DNA of 64,000 nucleotides from DATLMR01 sp964615905 (GTDB lineage: Bacteria; Acidobacteriota; Blastocatellia; UBA7656), in the NCBI GenBank assembly GCA_964615905.1, contig CAZTUB010000007.1, forward strand, positions 62,001 to 126,000, read 5' to 3'. The notes under the pieces were generated by a model. It saw only the letters and a program-made list of their open reading frames with translations, was not told where the DNA came from and searched no databases. Made by a program: the position numbers and the translations under genes. Below are positions 15,353-23,553 of the stretch, piece after piece. Position 1 is the first letter of the stretch. Each line of letters starts with the position of its first letter.

Positions 15353-18073
15353 TCACTCGACCGTCGCATAATCAATCTTGAAGTACCTGTTGGCATCGCA
15401 GGCGATGAAGAGGAAGTCGCGGCCGCCCATCTTGAGATGAGCAATCCCTTCGGGCTTCAGGTTCTGGTCGAGCGCGGCACCTTCGCGCGCCCTTGCCGCG
15501 ACGTTGCCCGGCTCTGTATCACCGCTCCATTCCCAGAGCTTGAACTCGCTTCGCTTCTGGTTCTCAGCGGCCCCTGCCAGAATCAGAAACGATTTCAGTC
15601 GCGTGTCAAAATGAATATCGCGCACGCCTAAGCCTTCGAGCGGTATCTTGATGACGCCGGGGTCTGCCAGAGCGAGCGCCTCGCGTGTGAACGAGTCGCG
15701 CACTTTGAGCGCGATAAGCAGCGCGCCGCCGTCTACGAAAGGTGAGCGGAGACCGAGCAATAACCGCTCGTGCGTGGGGTCCCACGCAAGGCCTTCGACG
15801 TTCAACCCGCCTTCAATCCCCGCTTTTGATCCTTCGGCGCTCAACTCCGGGACGTTTTGGAGCAGCCATCCGCGCAGGTCCGCGATAACTTCCGTCTGTC
15901 CCGCGATGGCCTGTGTGGCCGGGTCATACTTGAACCTGACAAGCGCATTTTGCTCTGCCCAGGTAGCGTCGGATTGCGACCCGACAACGTAAAAATAGCC
16001 GCCGCCGTACGTGATCGCTTCCGGGTCAGCAATCTTTGTCCCTAAGGCGACGGGCTTTATATCACCCGTCTGATTTCCCGAACCGTCAAGCGTCACAAGA
16101 AAGACCGCGTCCTTCTTGCCGTCGCTCACAAAAAGTATATTGTTCGAATCGGGAACCTGTATCACGCCGGACGGCTCGAACAGACCGCCGGTAAAGGCGG
16201 TTGCGGCACTTGGCGTGGCGAACCTCGATCTCTCTACCGTCCGCCCCGCGGGTCCGGAAGGCGCGGGGGGCTGAGTCGGCCCCGTAGATTGCGGGCGCTG
16301 GATGATATAGACGGTAACCAGTATCAAAGCGAGCGGGCCGATGATCTGAGCTATGACCCGGCTGATCGCGCCGATGTACGCTGCTTTGAGACGCTCCTGC
16401 TCGCCTTTCTTCTTTTTCTTTTTCTTCTTCTCGCTTTCCTGATTCGCCTCGTCAGCCGACTTGGATGCCTTCTCCTGCGCGGAGGCTTTCTGCTCAACCA
16501 GAGGCGCGGGGGCGGCACCGACCGGCAGCGCAACGACCGGGGGCGAAACTATCTCCACATCCTCTGTTTTGGACTTAGGCTTCGCTTCGCTCTTTGAAGG
16601 CTCTTGCGCGACAGCCTGGCTTTCGGCGCGCTTGCGAATCTCTTCCAGCACGTTTTGCGATAAGACGGCCGTTTTGTTTTCAGTCGTCTCCTGGGGATTT
16701 CTGAATGTTAAGACCGTCTGGCCGAGTTGTATCGAGTCGCCATGACATAGCGTGCGCGCCTGCGACCCCAGCCGGTCGCCGTTGACAAAGGTTCCGTTGC
16801 GAGAGCCGAGATCGACAATCGAGTAGCCGCCGTCGCGCGCTAGAATCACCGCGTGCGTATTGCTGACGGTCTGGTCCGTCAGCACGATTGTGTTGTGCGG
16901 AGCCTTGCCGATCTCTATCTCTTTCTGATTCACGAGGCATTCGAGCCTCTCGCCCGACGGCTGAACGCCAATCAGTCTTGGGGCGTAATGTTTGTCGATC
17001 TGTTGGAGAATATCCGAAGGAGTGGCGAGCCTCATATCAACTTCGAGTTTCAACTCGCGCCGAACGTCCGCGACGGCGGCGCTGTTGGTCGGGTCCGCGA
17101 CCGCAAGCAGGAGCTTGTTCGACTCCATCGAAACTGGGATGGCCTGATGCTGGCGTGCGAGCCTCGAAGGGAATTTTGCCGTCAACGCCTCCGCGACCTC
17201 TGCGGAGTCCAAATCGATTGTCGGAATATCAAAAGTCTTGCTCATCAAGTCGCGCAACCGTTCCTCGGTCGCAAGGTTCTCTTCGATGAGTAAGCGCGAC
17301 AGCCTGCGGCCCGACGCCCCTTCCTTACGAAGTTTTTCGAGCTGGGCTTTTGAGACGAGCCCCGCCGACACGGCGGCCTCTGCGAGCGACTCTTCGGTGA
17401 GCGGGGGGATGACTCGCGGCGCTGCTGCCTCGACCAGGTCAGAAATGAGGACCGCGCCCGTCTCGCTATAATCGCTCAATCGAAATGTCAGTTTTGAAAG
17501 CCCAAGCCCTATCACGTCGCCGTGATTAAGATTGCGCGGGCCGTCTATCTTCTCGCCGTTCAGGTATGTCCCGTTGCGGCTTCCGAGGTCCGAGACTGTG
17601 TAGACCTTGCCTTCTGCTTTTATCAGCGCGTGCGAAGCCGACACGGCAGGGTCGGCGATGACGATGTCGTTTCGCGGCCCTTTGCCCATCTGAGTCTCTG
17701 TGCGGTTAATCTCGCGGTCAAAGACATCGCCGGTCGGGAGGATTATTCTGAGCGTCGCTTTCTGCTCGGCGTCTGAAACGAGGGGTTTCGACTCGCTCGT
17801 TATCTCGACAGGGTCCATTGCGACCGTGTCGAGCGCGGGCATCTGCTCGCCCGTGTTCTTGGCCTTCGGCTGCTCGCCTGTATTGATGCCAGGGTCTGCC
17901 GGCTGCACCTTGCCGGGCGAGCCGAACACGACCGTCTTTGAGGCCAGCGAGTCTTCCTTGACCTTTACGTTGAGCGAATCGTAGAACTCACGCAAGTCGT
18001 GGCCGCAGCGGTAGCAAAATCGCTGACCTTCGCGTGAAACGGTAGTTTTGCATTTCGGGCATGCAATGGTCAT
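15353..18073 (-). CDS. Zinc ribbon-FHA-MshEN-FHA-membrane helix-beta-propeller protein
   Basis: A 906-residue protein of unusual build. Residues 5-23 form a zinc ribbon (CPKC, CYRC). FHA domain 1 spans about 106-200 (GKGPRNDI, SASHALI, GSRNGTYLNG). A domain at about 224-363 resembles the N-terminal domain of GspE/MshE ATPases (ESLAEAAVSAGLVSK, RRLSRLLIEENLATEERLRD), a family in which some members bind cyclic-di-GMP. FHA domain 2 spans about 374-460 (GKAPHNTI, SNTHAVI, GSRNGTFVNG). Then come a charged linker with eight consecutive Lys (549-556), one membrane helix (about 568-591), and a C-terminal beta-propeller (about 620-906) resembling DUF3616/SdiA-regulated phytase-like proteins (FEPSGVIQVPD, GGLNVEGLAWDP). 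The FHA domains should bind phosphothreonine in the cytosol, with the propeller in the periplasm. No serine/threonine kinase is nearby. Confidence 0.82.
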   Translation of the reverse strand: MTIACPKCKTTVSREGQRFCYRCGHDLREFYDSLNVKVKEDSLASKTVVFGSPGKVQPADPGINTGEQPKAKNTGEQMPALDTVAMDPVEITSESKPLVSDAEQKATLRIILPTGDVFDREINRTETQMGKGPRNDIVIADPAVSASHALIKAEGKVYTVSDLGSRNGTYLNGEKIDGPRNLNHGDVIGLGLSKLTFRLSDYSETGAVLISDLVEAAAPRVIPPLTEESLAEAAVSAGLVSKAQLEKLRKEGASGRRLSRLLIEENLATEERLRDLMSKTFDIPTIDLDSAEVAEALTAKFPSRLARQHQAIPVSMESNKLLLAVADPTNSAAVADVRRELKLEVDMRLATPSDILQQIDKHYAPRLIGVQPSGERLECLVNQKEIEIGKAPHNTIVLTDQTVSNTHAVILARDGGYSIVDLGSRNGTFVNGDRLGSQARTLCHGDSIQLGQTVLTFRNPQETTENKTAVLSQNVLEEIRKRAESQAVAQEPSKSEAKPKSKTEDVEIVSPPVVALPVGAAPAPLVEQKASAQEKASKSADEANQESEKKKKKKKKGEQERLKAAYIGAISRVIAQIIGPLALILVTVYIIQRPQSTGPTQPPAPSGPAGRTVERSRFATPSAATAFTGGLFEPSGVIQVPDSNNILFVSDGKKDAVFLVTLDGSGNQTGDIKPVALGTKIADPEAITYGGGYFYVVGSQSDATWAEQNALVRFKYDPATQAIAGQTEVIADLRGWLLQNVPELSAEGSKAGIEGGLNVEGLAWDPTHERLLLGLRSPFVDGGALLIALKVRDSFTREALALADPGVIKIPLEGLGVRDIHFDTRLKSFLILAGAAENQKRSEFKLWEWSGDTEPGNVAARAREGAALDQNLKPEGIAHLKMGGRDFLFIACDANRYFKIDYATVE

Positions 18074-18209
18074 AAAAGAGTAACGGCCTCTCAGAATCTA
18101 ATGACTGTGTTTTACCGATCTCCCATACAATCTCAATTGAGGTCTGCCAGGGGCGCAGTATAACGGCTCGTCTTGGGAAAAATCAAGAAAGCCCTCATGG
18201 ATTTCGGGT

Positions 18210-18238
18210 TTGACAGTCCTACAGGGCGGGTCTACAAT
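18210..18238 (+). promoter_or_regulatory. Sigma70-type promoter for tatA
   Basis: TTGACA (18210-18215), 17-base spacer, TACAAT (18233-18238): one of the best housekeeping promoter matches in the window. It lies 35 bases before the tatA start. A second, weaker candidate is TTGAGG-16-TATAAC at 18137-18164. Confidence 0.75.
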
Positions 18239-18273
18239 CAGAGCGTCCGATCCCTCAATTAGGAGCGTGCAAA

Positions 18274-18501
18274 ATGCAGGGCTTTTTCATCGGCGGCCTT
18301 GGCTGGCCCGAGATTCTTATTATTGCGCTGATTATCATCATATTATTCGGCGCGCGGCGCATACCGGAAGTCGCAAAGGGACTTGGCGAAGGCATACGCA
18401 GCTTCAAAAAAGGCATGCGTGACGACGAGGGAAGAGAACTCGAAGATCGCGGCTACCGTGATGACGCTGAGCGCAGAGAGAAAAGCCACCGCTCGGCTTA
18501 A
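18274..18501 (+). CDS. tatA: Twin-arginine translocase subunit TatA/E
   Basis: A 75-residue protein of the TatA/TatE family, which oligomerises in the inner membrane to form the passage for folded Tat substrates. It shows the family pattern: a short N-terminal stretch with GLGWPEILIIALIIIILFG as the single membrane helix, then FGARRIPEVAKGLGEGIRSFKKG as hinge and amphipathic helix, then a charged tail. AGGAG lies 8 bases before the ATG. No tatB or tatC is adjacent, so the rest of the system is elsewhere. It is a monocistronic gene with its own strong promoter, ending 20 bases before the convergent PhzF-like gene. Confidence 0.93.
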   Translation: MQGFFIGGLGWPEILIIALIIIILFGARRIPEVAKGLGEGIRSFKKGMRDDEGRELEDRGYRDDAERREKSHRSA

Positions 18502-18521
18502 TGTGTCGGCTTGGGTCCCTC

Positions 18522-19430
18522 TCACAACTGGAAAAAGCCTTCCCCCATATAAACGCTCTTTCCCCCGACCTTCACGCCGGTGAAGCGGTCGCCGCTCTGC
18601 TCTATGGTAATGTAGATGATGCTCGGCCTTCCGATCTCGAATCCCTGCTCGCTAATGATCGTATTACCCACGCCTCCTTTCGCAATCCCGTACTTTACAA
18701 GATAAGCGCCGAGCGGGCCGCTTGCGCCGCCGGTCGCGGGGTCTTCGGCAATGCCGAACGCGGGCGCGAACATGCGGCAGTGTACCGTTGACTCAGGAGC
18801 TTCGGTTTCGGTTGTGAACATGAAGACGTGCGGCGAGGAGGAATCTTTCAAAGCCCGCTCCCACAGGTCTGTCCTCAGCCTTACGCGCTTGATCGTGCTC
18901 ATGTCCTTGACCGGCACATACCAGAAAGGCACGCCCGATGAAACGATCTGTATGGGGTAGCGCCCGTCGAGCCCTTCGGGTCCTATCGACAGCATCTCGG
19001 CTATCACTTCACGGTCGGTGAACTCTTCTCCGAAATCCGGCAGGGGTTGTTCCATCGTGACAAGCGAAGGCTCCCGGTCGTCAAAATTGATTGAGACCGG
19101 AATCATCCCGACCCCTTCTTGAAACCGTATCGTCGCTTGACCGTTCGACGGCTCGAAAAAATTTTCGCGCGCAAGGACGAAGGCTGTGCCGATGGTCGGG
19201 TGACCCGCGAACGGCAGCTCGGCGGCCGGGGTAAATATTCTCAGACGATAATCGCTCTCCGCATTCTCAGGCGGCAGCACAAAGGTCGTCTCCGACAAAT
19301 TCAGCTCTTTGGCGATCTGTTGCATCACGCCGCCCGAAATGCCGCGACCGTTAGTAAATACCGCGAGTTGATTTCCGCCGAAGGGGCGGTCTGTAAAGAC
19401 ATCGACCAGATGATAAGAGAGCCTTCGCAC
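18522..19430 (-). CDS. PhzF family isomerase/epimerase
   Basis: A protein of about 302 residues in the PhzF fold family (diaminopimelate-epimerase-like). Typical segments are VDVFTDRPFGGNQLAVF, LNLSETTFV with the catalytic Glu, FTPAAELPFAGHPTIGTA, and EDPATGGASGPLGAYL near the C-terminus. Family members are isomerases on diverse small acids; the substrate here is unknown, and phenazine synthesis is not implied. The GTG start at 19430 is preferred because GAAGGAGG sits just before it; the ATG at 19454 lies upstream of this site. It follows the DUF2203 gene closely, so the two probably form an operon. Confidence 0.85.
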   Translation of the reverse strand: MRRLSYHLVDVFTDRPFGGNQLAVFTNGRGISGGVMQQIAKELNLSETTFVLPPENAESDYRLRIFTPAAELPFAGHPTIGTAFVLARENFFEPSNGQATIRFQEGVGMIPVSINFDDREPSLVTMEQPLPDFGEEFTDREVIAEMLSIGPEGLDGRYPIQIVSSGVPFWYVPVKDMSTIKRVRLRTDLWERALKDSSSPHVFMFTTETEAPESTVHCRMFAPAFGIAEDPATGGASGPLGAYLVKYGIAKGGVGNTIISEQGFEIGRPSIIYITIEQSGDRFTGVKVGGKSVYMGEGFFQL

Positions 19431-19464
19431 TTGTCCTCCTTCGAGCCCGTCCATGCGGAAACGG

Positions 19465-19872
19465 TCACTCGTTTTCTTCGAACAGAGGGCGGCGGCCGGC
19501 GAACCCCGAATCGGTCTCGTGCCACCACTCTATCTCGGTCTCGTTCAGTTTCCAGCAGAGATAGACTATGCGGCCGTCGCGCTCGTACGGGAAATCTATC
19601 AACCCTGTGCGAAAGTCCTTTATGACCACGCCGAGCGTCTCTATCTCCTGGACCACCTCGCTGAATCCTGCGAGGCGCAGCAGGTAGGCGGGACCGGCAA
19701 GGCTTCCGCCGCCGTAATCACTCTTGGCGCGCGCCTTGTCTATCTCAACGCGCAAACCGACGAGCGCCTCGCGCTCGCGCGTCATGTGCGAAAGAAGCTT
19801 GCGGAGCCTTGGCAGAAGACTCCGCGCCTCGCTCAGCGTGAATGTCTTTATCTCTTCAGGGTCTTCGTACAT
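19465..19872 (-). CDS. DUF2203 family protein
   Basis: A 135-residue protein matching DUF2203: FTLSEARSLLPRLRKLL at the N-terminus, a helical middle, then GVVIKDFRTGLIDFP, GRIVYLCWKLNE and EIEWWHETDSGFAGRRPL. These C-terminal motifs are typical of the family, whose function is not known. It is predicted to be cytosolic and mostly helical. It is the first gene of a likely two-gene operon with the PhzF-like gene. Confidence 0.85.
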   Translation of the reverse strand: MYEDPEEIKTFTLSEARSLLPRLRKLLSHMTREREALVGLRVEIDKARAKSDYGGGSLAGPAYLLRLAGFSEVVQEIETLGVVIKDFRTGLIDFPYERDGRIVYLCWKLNETEIEWWHETDSGFAGRRPLFEENE

Positions 19873-19952
19873 GTAAAGTTTTCCGTTGAATTTACCGCCA
19901 CAATGCTGAACGATTTACGCTGTAAGGTCAAGCTCCGCAACAGGCGCAAGCT

Positions 19953-19982
19953 GTGACTGGAACCGCGCTGATGATGTATACT
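19953..19982 (+). promoter_or_regulatory. Probable promoter of the BON lipoprotein gene
   Basis: GTGACT (19953-19958), 18-base spacer, TATACT (19977-19982), about 62 bases before the GTG start at 20045. The -10 match is good, the -35 match moderate. Confidence 0.4.
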
Positions 19983-20044
19983 GAATCGGGTGGAGCTTGG
20001 CCAGACTACCGCATCTTCACGCGGACGGATCAGAGGATAAAACC

Positions 20045-20659
20045 GTGCGAAAACTTTTTGTAGCAGCCCTTGTTGGCCTGTTCGTGTTTGTCACGGGTTG
20101 CACTCGAAACCCCGACACAGATAACGCCAACAACTCAAATCGCGGCGCCGCAAACGGTAACGCGAACACGACCGCCAGCCGCGACAAGGTTCAGCGGCCC
20201 GACGCCTGGGTAACAGCCAAGATCAAGCTTGCCTTAATCGCAGACGGTAGGACCAGCGGGTTTGCGACCGACGTGGAGACAAACGGCGGAGTCGTCACGC
20301 TCAGCGGAAAGGTCGACACGCCCGAAGGCAAGACCGCTGCCGAAGAAGTAGCTAAATCTATCGAAGGCGTCGCGAGCGTGAACAACCAGCTTCAGGTTGT
20401 CCCCGACGCCAGGCGCGCAGAGGTGAACGCGTCTGACGACAAGATAAATAACGAGATTGAGAAAGCTATGGATTCGGACGCGGTCATTCAGGAGTTGAGC
20501 CTGGCAGCCGAAAGCAACGCTGGCGTTGTGACCTTGACGGGCGAGGTCGAGAACCACGACCAGCTTGTAAAAGCCGCGCAGGTCTTTCGCAAGATCCCCG
20601 GTGTCAAGTCTGTCGTCACAACGGCCGTGGAAGTGGCGGACGATAAGCCAAAAGGGTAA
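20045..20659 (+). CDS. BON-domain lipoprotein
   Basis: A 204-residue protein with a lipoprotein signal peptide (VRKLFVAALVGLFVFVTGC, lipobox VTGC), an Asn/Thr/Ala-rich low-complexity linker, and two BON domains (about 55-125: WVTAKIKLALIADG, TNGGVVTLSGKVDT; about 133-200: NEIEKAMDSDAVIQ, NAGVVTLTGEVENH). BON proteins such as OsmY and DolP bind phospholipid membranes and help envelope integrity. The start is a GTG with GAGG upstream; an upstream in-frame ATG at 19997 would spoil the signal peptide. The gene ends just before a strong bidirectional terminator. Confidence 0.87.
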   Translation: MRKLFVAALVGLFVFVTGCTRNPDTDNANNSNRGAANGNANTTASRDKVQRPDAWVTAKIKLALIADGRTSGFATDVETNGGVVTLSGKVDTPEGKTAAEEVAKSIEGVASVNNQLQVVPDARRAEVNASDDKINNEIEKAMDSDAVIQELSLAAESNAGVVTLTGEVENHDQLVKAAQVFRKIPGVKSVVTTAVEVADDKPKG

Positions 20660-20677
20660 AAGGGCGCTGCTCGCATG

Positions 20678-20708
20678 AAAAAGAGGCGGAATGGTTCCGC
20701 CTCTTTTT
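20678..20708. terminator. Bidirectional intrinsic terminator
   Basis: A perfect 14-bp stem (AAAAAGAGGCGGAA / TTCCGCCTCTTTTT) with a 3-base loop between the convergent BON-lipoprotein and M15 peptidase genes. T-tracts occur on both strands. Confidence 0.93.
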
Positions 20709-20730
20709 CAATGTCATTCAGCTTTGAATC

Positions 20731-21516
20731 TTACGCTCGCTGACTCTTCGGTCGCGTCTTTTGAGAGCTGACCTCGACCAGTTTCGGTTTCGCCTGGCCC
20801 CTTGGCGAAGCCACCTTCGATTTCGAACCCTTAGATTGCGGTGCGGCAGCGAGTTTCAACTGGCACTTGTTCTGACTACGTTTTATAGCCTGCTTGGTCG
20901 AGCGAAACCCGTGCTTTTTAGGGTCTGCCTCAAAGTGCGCGGGGTCGGCAAGCCCGTAGCGCCACTTGAAGCCGTTCTTTTTCATGGTCTGGACGATTCG
21001 GCGGCCTCGCGGCGTCAGCCGCTTCGACCCGCGCGGCCCTGATGCCACGCCCGCTATGTCGACTGCAAACCCCGCTTCGTGAAGCGACTCGCCCGGCGGC
21101 AGCGCGTAGTAGAGACCGGGATGCTGGCGGCGACACTTCTTATTTCGCGAGCATTTGTGCAGCCGTGCCTGGTGCGCGGAAGAACGCCATGTGCTTGTAA
21201 TCTCAGGCTTGATGCCCGCCCGCTTTAAATCACTCACAGCTTTATTGAGGTTCTTTGATATCGCCGGGTCGACATACTTCGGCGGGTAACAACTCGTTTG
21301 CTTGCTCGACCTCGATGCCTTATTCGACAGTTTCTTTGTTTGCTTCGAGGCACCTGCCGTTTCGCACTCGTTGCAGCGGCGCGACCTGGTCGATGATGCG
21401 CTGGCCTTTGATCTTTTAGCTACCCCGCTAGCCTTGCTCGATTGCGCCAGAACTAAGATGAATGAACTGACGATGAAAAAGGCAATGATACCCCTACCGT
21501 ATGAAGATGATCGCAT
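20731..21516 (-). CDS. M15/VanY-type D-Ala-D-Ala carboxypeptidase-like protein
   Basis: A 261-residue exported protein. It has a signal anchor (about residues 8-28), a Ser/Lys-rich low-complexity region with four Cys, a peptidase domain (about 85-205) and a basic Lys/Ser tail. The domain carries the M15 metal site: SLHEAGFAVDI (His and Asp ligands) and DPAHFE (second His). GIKPEITSTWRS and GFKWRYGLADP are also typical. These enzymes trim cell-wall stem peptides. The very basic tail (KSKVASPRGQAKPK) may bind wall polymers or DNA-like polyanions. It is a single gene that shares a terminator with the BON gene. Confidence 0.8.
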   Translation of the reverse strand: MRSSSYGRGIIAFFIVSSFILVLAQSSKASGVAKRSKASASSTRSRRCNECETAGASKQTKKLSNKASRSSKQTSCYPPKYVDPAISKNLNKAVSDLKRAGIKPEITSTWRSSAHQARLHKCSRNKKCRRQHPGLYYALPPGESLHEAGFAVDIAGVASGPRGSKRLTPRGRRIVQTMKKNGFKWRYGLADPAHFEADPKKHGFRSTKQAIKRSQNKCQLKLAAAPQSKGSKSKVASPRGQAKPKLVEVSSQKTRPKSQRA

Positions 21517-21663
21517 CAGTTTTTTAATCCTGTGGGGCTTCGGGCTCGTGACGAAGGGGCTCGCTCGCGAGTCGGTGGCTTAACTGGTCCTGCCGACAAC
21601 TTCGCATACAGTATAAACTATCAGTCAATAATTATTTGATCGGCTTCGATGAGCGTCTCGGCT

Positions 21664-22614
21664 TCAAGGGGCTTTGAGCAGAGTCGAGGCAAAACACCGG
21701 CTGCAAGCCGTAAACCCATCGGCGCGCGCTTCGCCAATCGACAGGGCGCGCCTCTTCTTGCTCAAGCTCTCGCAACTCGCCTTGTGATACATGCGGTCGC
21801 TGGGCGAGACAAAGTATTGTTGTTCGCCCGGAGCAGGCGAAACCGCCGCGCCGGATACGGCCGGAAGGTTTGGCCCGACTTCTGACGGAAGTAACGGCGC
21901 GAGCTTCTTTGCCTTGCCGTCAGCAGGCGCGGGCGAGCTTGCCGGGGAAGGCGATGGCTGCGCGGCGGCGAGCGATGTCGCGGGCTGCTGGGCGGCCGGT
22001 CCCCACACCCCTCGCAACCCTTGCATGGCCTCGCGTTCGAGCGCGCGAAACTGCTCGATCATTCTAAACGGGCGGACGGTTTCGACAAACGCGTACCCGG
22101 CGCGGACCATCTCGCCGTTAAATAGCAACCCGTCTCTGGTAAATATGTAGCCTGACACCCGGGTTGACGCCTCCTGTGCCCCGGTCGAATCATCCGTCTC
22201 GACTCGAACATCCTTGCCGACGAGCGATTTTTCAGCGAACGCGCGCGCCTGCCGCCCGTGCGTTTCATAGATCTCGCGAGGCGATTTCCCGTCTGGAGTT
22301 TCGATGCCGAGCATTTTAATGACCCCGACGCCTTCAATCTCAACCGTGTCCGCGCTGACGACGCGTGTGACGCGGTTGTAGTGAACAGCTTCTTGAGCCG
22401 CGAGATCTTCGCGCATAGAGGCTTCGGCGCGCCCCAGGCCAGCAATATTATCGTTGCCGTTTCGGGCCAGGTAGCGAGCCGTCATAAACCCGAATGCGAA
22501 ACCGGCGATCAGGGCCAGGCCGACAAATGCCCCCACGCGGCGCTTGTCTACGCCAATTGTCCACCTTTGCGGCAGGTCAGGTGCTTGAGCTCGCTCATTA
22601 ATAGACGACGCCAT
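21664..22614 (-). CDS. SNase-like (thermonuclease fold) membrane-anchored protein with Cys-rich tail
   Basis: A 316-residue protein with one N-terminal membrane helix (about 27-49), a staphylococcal-nuclease-like domain (about 78-205), a Pro/Ala/Ser-rich linker, and a C-terminal motif YHKASCESL...ACSRC that looks like the metal-binding Ada/zinc motif often appended to such proteins. The SNase catalytic positions differ from the classic set: the Arg35 equivalent is K100 (IKMLGIETP), the Glu43 equivalent is D108, and only the Arg87 equivalent (R152) is kept. Nuclease activity may therefore be reduced or altered. The start is supported by GAGG before the ATG. It sits alone between M15 and HU genes. 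Confidence 0.78.
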   Translation of the reverse strand: MASSINERAQAPDLPQRWTIGVDKRRVGAFVGLALIAGFAFGFMTARYLARNGNDNIAGLGRAEASMREDLAAQEAVHYNRVTRVVSADTVEIEGVGVIKMLGIETPDGKSPREIYETHGRQARAFAEKSLVGKDVRVETDDSTGAQEASTRVSGYIFTRDGLLFNGEMVRAGYAFVETVRPFRMIEQFRALEREAMQGLRGVWGPAAQQPATSLAAAQPSPSPASSPAPADGKAKKLAPLLPSEVGPNLPAVSGAAVSPAPGEQQYFVSPSDRMYHKASCESLSKKRRALSIGEARADGFTACSRCFASTLLKAP

Positions 22615-22786
22615 CTTTACCTCGCAGCTAGAGTTACAGTGTGGGGGCGGGATCGCGGTAGGGAACCGATCTGCGACGAAGATTCTCTCACCGCACGAGT
22701 GCGCCAGTCAACAACAATAGAGGTTTGATTTGGCGAAGAGATTGCGCAGGGGCGCGCTCGGCAGAAAAGCTCATTTCTCCCTTAAA

Positions 22787-22802
22787 AACCGGGGTTTTTT
22801 TA
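22787..22802. other. Short A/T-flanked hairpin upstream of the HU gene
   Basis: AAAAACC-GG-GGTTTTT forms a 7-bp inverted repeat followed by more T residues. It lies in the 393-base gap between the SNase-like and HU genes (22615-23007) and could be a terminator for an upstream plus-strand transcript or a regulatory hairpin. A second small dyad (AAACAG/CTGTTT) lies near 22891-22908. No further coding signal is seen in this gap. Confidence 0.3.
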
Positions 22803-23007
22803 CCAGTTTTTAGTTGCAACTTTCATGGTTGTATAGTAATCTTCACCGTCACGGAAAACCCCCTGTTTTGCTGACTCGAAAGGGGCGGCCAAACAGGGGT
22901 TTCTGTTTGAGCGGTAAACGCGAGGCGCATGACCGCCTTTTACCGCGATCATAACCATCCTGTGCACAGTCACAGAGATCAACACAGAAAGAGAGAGACA
23001 CAGAAAT

Positions 23008-23322
23008 ATGTCATCAGCAAAACCCGCAGTAAAGAAGATGTCAAAAACGCAGCTAACCACAGAGCTGGCGGACGCAACCGGAACAAACAAAAAGACCGCG
23101 TCGCAGTTCCTTGAATCGCTCAGCGAGATTGCCTATCGTGAGGCAAAGAAGAACGGCGAGTTCACAATCCCCGGCATCGGCAAGCTTGTCAAACAGCAGC
23201 GCAAAGCCCGCATGGGGCGCAACCCCAAGACCGGCGAGTCGATGAAGATTGCTGCCAAGACCGTTGTGAAGTTCCGCCTGGCCAAAGCGGCCAAAGATTC
23301 AGTACTCGGCGGCAAGAAGTAA
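23008..23322 (+). CDS. HU family DNA-binding protein
   Basis: A 104-residue histone-like protein. After a short Ala/Lys-rich lead it shows the HU fold: MSKTQLTTELADATGTNKK, FLESLSEIAYREAKKNGEF, TIPGIGKLVKQQRKARMG, then the DNA-binding arm RNPKTGESMKIAAKTVVKF and a basic end. HU proteins bend and compact DNA as dimers. The N-terminal extension of about 10 residues relative to bacterial HU resembles the slightly longer SWIB-free HU-like forms found in Acidobacteriota and Planctomycetes; this last point is inference. GAGAGA lies before the ATG. It is monocistronic. Confidence 0.93.
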   Translation: MSSAKPAVKKMSKTQLTTELADATGTNKKTASQFLESLSEIAYREAKKNGEFTIPGIGKLVKQQRKARMGRNPKTGESMKIAAKTVVKFRLAKAAKDSVLGGKK

Positions 23323-23489
23323 ACGGTAAACTTTTCACGTCTGAAAGGGTGGACCAGGCCCGGTTAACTTTGGCGGCTTGATCCTTGCGGCTAAACATTG
23401 CCGGTCAGCAAACAGGCTCGCGATGGTCTGCGCACTAGTAATTCCTATCAGCTGAAACTTCAGGCCGTCGTGATGCTTCTTATTAATTT

Positions 23490-23521
23490 GGGCCGGTGAC
23501 TGATTAAAACAGCACCGGCCC
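23490..23521. terminator. Hairpin between convergent HU and GT2 genes
   Basis: GGGCCGGTG / CACCGGCCC forms a perfect 9-bp stem with a 14-base loop, between the 3' ends of the HU and glycosyltransferase genes. The downstream T content is modest on both strands, so it is a probable but not ideal terminator. Confidence 0.6.
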
Positions 23522-23553
23522 TCGCTTTCCTCACTCCCGACGCTTTCTCCGGC

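Noticed and set aside
22800..23090. Minus-strand frame of 96 codons overlapping the HU start
   Set aside because: Hydrophobic stretch comes from the reverse of the HU leader and start; no ribosome site and no family match.
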